DNA of 15,549 nucleotides from contig JALOMK010000011.1 in the NCBI GenBank assembly GCA_025455505.1, positions 1 to 15,549 of the forward strand, in the 5' to 3' direction. The notes under the pieces are model-generated. The model worked only from the letters and a program-made list of their open reading frames with translations, had not been told where the DNA came from and ran no database searches. The position numbers and the translations under genes were made by a program. Of this stretch, positions 1-5,879 are shown piece after piece (the stretch's first letter is position 1; each line of letters begins with the position of its first letter). The DNA is from Bacteroidales bacterium. Its GTDB lineage: Bacteria; Bacteroidota; Bacteroidia; Bacteroidales; VadinHA17.

Positions 1-2336
1 GGTGTAAAGACATTTGGAATTTCGTAGAAGTTACAGGAATCTATGCATACAAGCACTGATTTCAGGCTCTCGTTACCGATAAGGTCAAAAGTTGAAACGG
101 CATAGCATCCGGAGATGACTTCGCCGGGAAAGTGCTTATAGGAACTAACATTCCTGTCATTGATTGTTTCAAGAAGAGTCAGGTTCTCTTCAGTAGTAAG
201 CTTGTAGTATATTTTGTATCCAGCCACATCGTCGATGCATCCAGGTTCGGTAAGAGTCCATCTGACTGTGTTGTACAGACTGTCGCACTGGCTTGTGACA
301 GTCACTTCAGGTATGCAGGGCGGCTCATTGTCGACCGGGGTGGCACAGGTTCGCTGCGAGAGATTGATAAGGTTCTTAGGCAGACCCGGGGGGAGGTATT
401 CCCCGGTTGATCTTACATAATAGCAATACTGCTTCCCGTTCTCGAGTCCCGTGTCGGTGAAGGAAATCTGCGTGCTGGTGCCTACTGAATCGAATTTCAT
501 TGTAAGCTCATTATACCTGAAGATATCGTACCTTGAGTTTATCCATGGCACGTTGCGCGCAAGGGCAAAACGCACCTTTTTGTCGCCAGGAGCAGCATTG
601 AGATACATTGATGAAGCAATTCCCGGGTCCCCGATGAGGAACCTGTTGCCCGGGGCGTTGTTAAAGAGCTCAATCTTGTAAGTGTATCCGGTTGCGGCTG
701 TATTCATAAGCGTATCCACAAAAACCGTATCGTTTAGGGTTGCACTTGCTATAGTCTTAATTTGCTGATAGTTAGTGCCTCCTATGCCCGTCGCCCTCGA
801 GATTATGTATTCATATGGGCCGTTTGCAGGTATGGTATCAAGCTTGTCAGGTTTCTTCCATGCAAGGAAAACAGAGCCCTTTGACAGGTCAGTGTTCCTG
901 ACACTCACGTTTCTCACAACTGGAACGCCCGATACAAGCGTTGATATGAGCTCGTTTGAAGCCTTGCTTTCGGTGCCGTTCGGGTAAACTGCAACTATCC
1001 TGTATGAATATTCCTTTCCATACTCGAGGCCCTGGCCGTTGTCTGTGTCGGCAAAAGATGTTGTGCCGCTTCCTGAAGCATATCCCACCTTCTGATAGCC
1101 CAGCGAAGGGGGTATTCCTGATGCGCAGGAGTCGGGGACAAAAACTGTGCTTCCTTCCTTCCTGTAGATGCTGAAGCCAGAGATTACGCCGGTGCCATAG
1201 TTCTCCCATGTGAGTCTTATGAGCTTGCCTTCAGGAACTGCGGTCTTCAGCTTTGGTGAAGGTCCGAGTACCTTTATTGTCATGTTATCGATGTCGGAGA
1301 GCTTTACATCAGGGTCATCGTCATCCGATTTAAAGATCACATTATATGGTTGACTCCTTACAGCTTCATGGCATGTTGCCCAGCGGAAACGGGAAGAGGC
1401 GTAACCGGGCAGGGAGTCGACGTTTGTAAATGTTGCCCTGCACGGATTGATGAGGAAGGCACCTGAAGTGGCCTGGAGGTAAAGGTAATCCTTGTTGGGG
1501 TCGGTGGCAGTGAAAAGGAAATCGACAACTTCCCCGGCCTCAACGCAGTAATCCTTAAGAGGACCGTTTACCGGGGGTTTATTGTTAGTTGTATAGACGT
1601 TGATCTGCATGTCCCTCACGACTACCCCTATCTTTCTCTTATTCCGCCATTCCTGTATCTCCATTGCGACATTGAATGCGCCGGTATCTGCAGGCGTATC
1701 CCAGATAAGGTCGCCGCTTATCGAATCGACCTTTATTGAATTTGTTGCAGGAGGAAGGGTATAGTTCTCAATTGGTTTCCCGTTGTCGCGCGTGCAGACT
1801 GTGAGTTTATACGACAGGCTGTCGCCGTCGGGATCAAAAGCAGCCGGGTTGTGAATAAAGACATATCCGTATGCCGCCTTGTCGTATGGCGGGTTAAGAA
1901 GTACAGGAGTGCTGTTCCGGCCTATCGAGGGATTTACGGTAAGAATTGTTGAAATTGAGAAGATTACGTTCACCGAATTCGGTATATTCTTAACGCCCTC
2001 ATTCCTGTTGGGGTCCTGCACTACTATCTTGTACACCCCGGGCCCCGGGTAGGTATGGGTAATCTTATATACATTCCTCTTATAGAAGTTCGGCAGGGTT
2101 AGTATTGATATCCTTGAAGCGGTTGACCTTGTGTTATCGCCCCACTCAACTTCCAGCGTGGGGCGGTCGGCAAAGCTCAGGGTATAGGTGAAAGTTGTAA
2201 TCGTTATCTCGAAAGTCAGGTCAGAAAGCTGTACATATGTTATCTCCCCTGCCCTGTTATGGGTTGCCTCTGCCAACTGTAACGGCAATACAATAAGCGC
2301 CAGGCAGAAAATTGCAAAAACAAGTATCTTCTTCAC
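1..2336 (-). CDS. Large secreted PKD/fibronectin-III surface protein, predicted T9SS type B cargo (3' end outside window)
   Basis: An uninterrupted frame of 778 codons plus two bases runs from a GTG at 2336 off the left edge. The chosen start gives a classic signal peptide: MKK, a hydrophobic core to about residue 21, and AEA before the predicted cleavage near residue 24, followed by THNRAGEIT, a start I associate with large Bacteroidota surface proteins. Residues 60-106 look like a PKD domain (WGDNT, then HTYPGPGVYKIVV). Residues 166-178 (AFDPDGDSLSYKL) and the following stretch look cadherin/PKD-like. From about 357, four fibronectin-III-like modules of about 100 residues follow (near 357, 465, 580 and 667). 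The frame ends YEIPNVFTP, the usual opening of the gliding-motility-associated C-terminal (CHU_C, type B) sorting domain. Inferred role: exported through Sec and T9SS, and adhesive or structural at the cell surface. The start lies 7 bases after the DUF6702 stop, so co-transcription is likely. The ligand cannot be told. Confidence 0.88.
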   Translation of the reverse strand, partial: MKKILVFAIFCLALIVLPLQLAEATHNRAGEITYVQLSDLTFEITITTFTYTLSFADRPTLEVEWGDNTRSTASRISILTLPNFYKRNVYKITHTYPGPGVYKIVVQDPNRNEGVKNIPNSVNVIFSISTILTVNPSIGRNSTPVLLNPPYDKAAYGYVFIHNPAAFDPDGDSLSYKLTVCTRDNGKPIENYTLPPATNSIKVDSISGDLIWDTPADTGAFNVAMEIQEWRNKRKIGVVVRDMQINVYTTNNKPPVNGPLKDYCVEAGEVVDFLFTATDPNKDYLYLQATSGAFLINPCRATFTNVDSLPGYASSRFRWATCHEAVRSQPYNVIFKSDDDDPDVKLSDIDNMTIKVLGPSPKLKTAVPEGKLIRLTWENYGTGVISGFSIYRKEGSTVFVPDSCASGIPPSLGYQKVGYASGSGTTSFADTDNGQGLEYGKEYSYRIVAVYPNGTESKASNELISTLVSGVPVVRNVSVRNTDLSKGSVFLAWKKPDKLDTIPANGPYEYIISRATGIGGTNYQQIKTIASATLNDTVFVDTLMNTAATGYTYKIELFNNAPGNRFLIGDPGIASSMYLNAAPGDKKVRFALARNVPWINSRYDIFRYNELTMKFDSVGTSTQISFTDTGLENGKQYCYYVRSTGEYLPPGLPKNLINLSQRTCATPVDNEPPCIPEVTVTSQCDSLYNTVRWTLTEPGCIDDVAGYKIYYKLTTEENLTLLETINDRNVSSYKHFPGEVISGCYAVSTFDLIGNESLKSVLVCIDSCNFYEIPNVFT

Positions 2337-2343
2337 AGCCTTT

Positions 2344-2829
2344 TTATTTTATATTAAACTCCGCCTCGGTATTCTCAGGTGTCAGCTTTACAGCTTTCTC
2401 GTAAGCACCGACCCGTAATATCAGCATATTTGCCATATCGCTGTAGAGAGTTGTCATTATTGTGTTCCTCACAAGCACCCTGGATGGGCTCCGTTTGAGC
2501 TCATATTCAAGATTCATGCTGATCTCATTATCTGAAATCCTTATCCTGCCTATCTGTCCCCTGAGTTCCCTGTTATCGGCAAGTATATTGAATTTCGATC
2601 CAAGGTAAATTTCCATTTCTTTTCTAAGATTCACTGTATCAGCGTTTTGCGGCAAAACAGCGGCGACATCCGGTGAACCGGTACTGTCGAGCACAAAATC
2701 ATCATAATACAGTCTCATGAAAACGTCAAACATGCCCTTTTCATTGTTATAATCAACACTGGTCAGCGAAACATGAACAGGATGAAGAAACGAAAACATC
2801 GTAATAAGAACGGCAACAAGCATATCCAT
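2344..2829 (-). CDS. DUF6702-like secreted/periplasmic protein
   Basis: A protein of 161 residues from the ATG at 2829; the frame stays open to an upstream start at 2874, but the ATG at 2829 directly precedes a hydrophobic segment (residues 3-15), as expected for a signal peptide or N-terminal anchor. After it comes HPVHVSLTSVDYN, resembling the HPxxVSxTxIxYN opening of the Bacteroidota DUF6702 family. The remainder alternates beta-strand-like stretches (FDVFMRLYYDDF, IGRIRISDN) and ends in a charged tail. No catalytic motif is visible and the family's function is not known to me. It sits 51 bases after pyk and 7 bases before the large surface protein, so it may be co-expressed with that cargo. 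The family call is from memory of its signature, hence moderate confidence; the gene itself is secure from its coding character and spacing. Confidence 0.75.
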   Translation of the reverse strand: MDMLVAVLITMFSFLHPVHVSLTSVDYNNEKGMFDVFMRLYYDDFVLDSTGSPDVAAVLPQNADTVNLRKEMEIYLGSKFNILADNRELRGQIGRIRISDNEISMNLEYELKRSPSRVLVRNTIMTTLYSDMANMLILRVGAYEKAVKLTPENTEAEFNIK

Positions 2830-2880
2830 TATTTCCAGGTCCCGGTAAAATGAACAAAAATCAGGCCAGAACAATTTAAT

Positions 2881-4305
2881 TTATTTCCCCACCCGCTCAA
2901 GAAGGTGGTCAACTGATCCGACCTCTATGAATGAGAAACCCGATCTTCCTGAGAAATTGCCGGCAAGCACCACTACAACATCCTGTGGAGTAAGGTTATA
3001 ATCATTTGTCAGGAGCTTAAGAGCTATACTGATGAATTCATCAACGGACTTTTTCTTCTCCTGGTAATTGGCATAAATTCCGTAGGAGAGTGCAAGTTCC
3101 CTCATTGTAGACCTGGAGTAGCATTGCGCGAGGATCAGCCTGACACCCCTGTATGATGCCATGTCGCGTATTGACCTGCCTCCCATCGTATCGGCGATTA
3201 TACCCCTGGCATTGATCCTGTAGGCTGTTTTTACTGCCACTTTTGACAGGTACGAGGATATCTCACCGGTAACTCCCATGTAAGGTATTTCAAGGAACTT
3301 CTCCTTGTTTGCCTCCACCTCCACAGCTACTTTCGACATTGTCCTGACCGCTTCCACCGGGTATTTGCCATTGGCAGTTTCGCCGCTGAGCATTATGGCA
3401 TCTGTCTGCGAGTAGATTGCGCTTGCAATATCGCTTATTTCAGCCCTCGTGGGTCGCGGGTTGGTGATCATCGAATGGAGCATCTGGGTTGCAACAATCA
3501 CGGGCTTGCGGCTCACGATGCACTTGTTGATTATCATCTTCTGGATGCCGGGTATTTTTTCGTATGGTATCTCGATGCCAAGGTCTCCGCGGGCCACCAT
3601 TATCCCGTAGCAGTTTTCAAGTATCTCGTCCAGATTGTCAAGGCCCTCCTGGTTTTCGATTTTGGCAATTATCTTAATGTCGCTGTTATGCAAACGCAGC
3701 TCATTCCTTACATCTATTACATCCTGTTTCGACCTTACAAATGAATGTGCTATGAAGTCCACGCCATTCAGGGCAGAAAATTCAAGGAATTTCCTGTCTT
3801 TATCCGTAAGGGAGGGAAGGTTTATCTTGGTGCCGGGTATATTAACGCTCTTCCTCGATCCGAGAACGGCGTCATTCATAACCTGGCACTGAAGGCTGTT
3901 CCCGTTCGAACGCAAAGCCTTAAGTTCTATATCCCCGTCGTCGATAAGTATAACTGATCCGACAGAAACCTCTCTCACAAACTGGGGATATGAAACGTAT
4001 ATGGTTTCGGATGTCGTCCTGCCTGAAGGGTCTCCGACTATGTTCAGAAGGCTTCCCTTTTTAAGCTCGACAGGAGCATCGCACACTGTTGTCCTTATTT
4101 CAGGCCCCTTGGTGTCGATAAGAATCGCTATCCTGTCTGAGACTGCGCGAACGTTGTTTATAATCTTAAGGGCGCCGTCAGTTTCGAGATGGGCTGAATT
4201 TATCCTCACTACGTCCATACCGGCATCGAAGAGTTCCCTTATGAATTCAGTATCGCAATTCTTATCGGAGACGGTTGCTACGATTTTGGTTCTTTTTATG
4301 ACCAT
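2881..4305 (-). CDS. pyk: Pyruvate kinase
   Basis: Transfers phosphate from phosphoenolpyruvate to ADP, giving pyruvate and ATP, the last step of glycolysis in the cytoplasm. The 474 residues match the usual bacterial length. Landmarks: RTKIVATVSD (5-14), the substrate-loop Arg34 and Asn36, DTKGPEIR (64-71), the catalytic Lys215 in AKIEN with metal ligands Glu217 and Asp241 (VARGDLGIEIP), then VATQMLHSM and PTRAEISDIA, and LSGETANGKYP. The C-terminal allosteric domain is present. Glu69 in DTKGPE is the residue that in muscle enzyme numbering (Glu117) goes with potassium dependence. The usual NFSHG reads NSAHL here, so the serine that helps hold potassium is alanine; I recall similar NTAH variants in Bacteroides. 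The start lies 5 bases after the aroQ stop, so the two are almost surely co-transcribed. Neighbouring ppdK catalyses the reversible PPi-dependent counterpart. Confidence 0.97.
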   Translation of the reverse strand: MVIKRTKIVATVSDKNCDTEFIRELFDAGMDVVRINSAHLETDGALKIINNVRAVSDRIAILIDTKGPEIRTTVCDAPVELKKGSLLNIVGDPSGRTTSETIYVSYPQFVREVSVGSVILIDDGDIELKALRSNGNSLQCQVMNDAVLGSRKSVNIPGTKINLPSLTDKDRKFLEFSALNGVDFIAHSFVRSKQDVIDVRNELRLHNSDIKIIAKIENQEGLDNLDEILENCYGIMVARGDLGIEIPYEKIPGIQKMIINKCIVSRKPVIVATQMLHSMITNPRPTRAEISDIASAIYSQTDAIMLSGETANGKYPVEAVRTMSKVAVEVEANKEKFLEIPYMGVTGEISSYLSKVAVKTAYRINARGIIADTMGGRSIRDMASYRGVRLILAQCYSRSTMRELALSYGIYANYQEKKKSVDEFISIALKLLTNDYNLTPQDVVVVLAGNFSGRSGFSFIEVGSVDHLLERVGK

Positions 4306-4310
4306 GTCTT

Positions 4311-4745
4311 TTATTTTTTCTTTCTGTTAATGTCTATAAGTGCCTCCACGGCCAGCCTGTAACTGTCGAGGCCGAAACCGGCAACAGAGCCGGCGCAGTT
4401 CCTCGCTATAAGACTTGTATGCCTGAATTCCTCCCGGGCAGCAATATTTGTAATATGCACCTCAACCACAGGAGTTGTTATGGCTGCTATTGCATCGGTT
4501 ATTGCAACGGAAGTATGGGTGTAACCACCGGCATTGAGGATGACACCATCTGAAACAGCCTCACATTCCTGTAATTCGCTTACTATTTCCCCTTCTATAT
4601 TCGACTGGAAATATGAAAACTCAATGTCTGGATACAAGTTCCTGAGCCTTTCAAGGTAGTCCCCGAATGAGGAATGCCCGTATTTCTCCGGTTCCCTCTT
4701 TCCAAGAAGGTTAAGGTTGGGTCCGTTTATTATTGCAATCTTCAT
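4311..4745 (-). CDS. aroQ: Type II 3-dehydroquinate dehydratase
   Basis: Third step of the shikimate pathway: trans-dehydration of 3-dehydroquinate to 3-dehydroshikimate. The ATG at 4745 begins MKIAIINGPNLNLLGKREP, the standard family start, and gives 144 residues, the normal length; the frame is open further upstream to 4793 but that extension has no family resemblance. Active-site residues are all present: Arg17, Tyr22 (in KYG), Asn71 and His77 in LNAGGYTHTS, Glu95 and His97 in VEVHITN, and Arg108 in REEFRH. The type II enzyme is a dodecamer, unrelated to the type I AroD. The gene opens the minus-strand run with pyk 5 bases downstream and faces xerD across a 128-bp divergent gap. Linking a shikimate enzyme with pyruvate kinase fits in so far as phosphoenolpyruvate feeds the shikimate pathway, but that may be coincidental. 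Confidence 0.96.
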   Translation of the reverse strand: MKIAIINGPNLNLLGKREPEKYGHSSFGDYLERLRNLYPDIEFSYFQSNIEGEIVSELQECEAVSDGVILNAGGYTHTSVAITDAIAAITTPVVEVHITNIAAREEFRHTSLIARNCAGSVAGFGLDSYRLAVEALIDINRKKK

Positions 4746-4819
4746 TACTTCAGTATCTTTATAACACAGCTCCGCCGTCAGGCAGTCTGCCAAAGCGTAA
4801 AAATAGTTAAAAAATCACA

Positions 4820-4850
4820 GTTGCGACTATTTAATCGTTATGCTACTTTG
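4820..4850 (+). promoter_or_regulatory. Possible xerD promoter in the divergent aroQ/xerD gap
   Basis: The AT-rich gap 4746-4873 must hold promoters for both aroQ and xerD. On the plus strand, GTTG (4820-4823) and TACTTTG (4844-4850) are 20 bases apart, resembling the Bacteroidota TTTG / TAnnTTTG pair, but the second box is one base short of the consensus. For aroQ, only a weak TATTTTTA-type box can be seen on the other strand. No terminator or RNA gene is seen in the gap. Confidence 0.3.
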
Positions 4851-4873
4851 TGTTTCTTTGTATTGTAACAATC

Positions 4874-5779
4874 ATGCCGATGAGCCTCAGCTGGAAACAG
4901 GCGCTAAGAGATTTTGAAAACTACCTGCGTCTCGAAAAATCACTTTCAGAAAACAGTATCGAAGCTTACCTCGGCGACGCCGGTAAACTTCAGGCCTACT
5001 TTTCGGCCCTGACCCCTCCTCCGGAGCCCTCCGGGGTAACTTATGGCGACCTCAGGGATTTCCTTGCTGCATACTGGAAAGAGGCCCCGAATACAAGGAC
5101 GCAGGCAAGGGTCCTGTCGGGAATAAGGGCTTTCTTCAGGTTCCTTCTTATCGAGGGTGAAATAAAGGAAAACCCCTCTTCGCTGCTCGAATCGCCAAAA
5201 ACAGGTCTCAAGCTTCCCGAAGTCCTGACGATCGCTGAAATTGAAAGGATAATAGAGGCTGTAGACCTGAGCTCTGCAGAAGGACACAGGAACAAATCAA
5301 TAATTGAAACTCTTTACGGCTGCGGGCTCAGGGTTTCGGAACTTGTCAGCCTCAGGCTCACAGATATCCATGCCGCAGAAGGCTATATAGTTGTAACCGG
5401 AAAAGGAAACAAGCAGAGGCTTGTGCCCCTTGGTTCAAAGGCCCTGAAGGCAATTGACCTGTACCGGCAGCTCCGTAACATGATGCCTGTGATACATGAT
5501 CAGAACATACTGTACCTCAACAGGAGGGGAAGGCGTCTTACGCGCGCAATGATTTTCACGATCATTAAGGACCTGTCGGCACGGGCAGGGATAAAAAAGA
5601 AGATAAGCCCGCACACCTTCAGGCACTCTTTTGCCACCCATATGATTGAAGGCGGCGCCGACCTCAGGGCGGTGCAGGAGATGCTGGGTCACGAATCGAT
5701 ACTTACCACTGAAATTTACACACACATCGACCGCAGCTTCCTCAGAGACACCCTTATTATGTTCCATCCGCGGTCGTAA
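4874..5779 (+). CDS. xerD: Site-specific tyrosine recombinase, XerD type
   Basis: Resolves chromosome dimers by strand exchange at dif, together with a XerC partner; also used by some mobile elements. From the ATG at 4874 the protein has 301 residues, close to E. coli XerD. Residues 1-100 form the N-terminal SAM-like DNA-binding domain (FENYLRLEKSLSENSIEAYL); the rest is the catalytic domain. All six catalytic positions are present: Arg153 (GCGLRVSELVSL), Lys177 (GKGNKQRLVPLG), His247 and Arg250 (HTFRHSFATHM), His273 (LGHES) and the nucleophile Tyr282 (EIYTHID). An ATG at 4880 (MSLSW) is an equally good start; a GTG at 4850 would overlap the likely promoter. Arm-less architecture and housekeeping neighbours argue for the chromosomal Xer enzyme rather than an integrase. 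XerC and XerD are hard to separate by eye. Confidence 0.92.
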   Translation: MPMSLSWKQALRDFENYLRLEKSLSENSIEAYLGDAGKLQAYFSALTPPPEPSGVTYGDLRDFLAAYWKEAPNTRTQARVLSGIRAFFRFLLIEGEIKENPSSLLESPKTGLKLPEVLTIAEIERIIEAVDLSSAEGHRNKSIIETLYGCGLRVSELVSLRLTDIHAAEGYIVVTGKGNKQRLVPLGSKALKAIDLYRQLRNMMPVIHDQNILYLNRRGRRLTRAMIFTIIKDLSARAGIKKKISPHTFRHSFATHMIEGGADLRAVQEMLGHESILTTEIYTHIDRSFLRDTLIMFHPRS

Positions 5780-5798
5780 AAAGCTATTATCAAACAGG

Positions 5799-5829
5799 TT
5801 TCCGAATTTCATTTTTTCTTTTAACTTTG
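5799..5829 (+). promoter_or_regulatory. Predicted ppdK promoter (Bacteroidota -33/-7 type)
   Basis: TAACTTTG at 5822-5829 is a full match to the Bacteroidota -7 element TAnnTTTG, and TTTC at 5799-5802 lies 19 bases upstream as a 3-of-4 match to the -33 TTTG. Transcription would begin near 5835, leaving an AT-rich leader of about 45 bases before the ATG at 5880. This suggests ppdK is transcribed independently of xerD, although I see no terminator after xerD. Confidence 0.6.
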
Positions 5830-5879
5830 CGCCTTGTTTTGCAGAATCAATAAATTAATCTATAACAAATCAAACAATT

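Noticed and set aside
132..1543. Small open frames on both strands within the first 1.5 kb
   Set aside because: They are out of frame or antisense to the one long minus-strand frame, whose translation shows signal peptide, PKD and fibronectin-III features without a break.
4874..5779. Tyrosine recombinase as sign of an integrated mobile element
   Set aside because: It matches chromosomal XerC/XerD in length and motifs; there is no tRNA, attachment-site repeat, excisionase or phage/plasmid gene nearby, and the neighbours are housekeeping genes.
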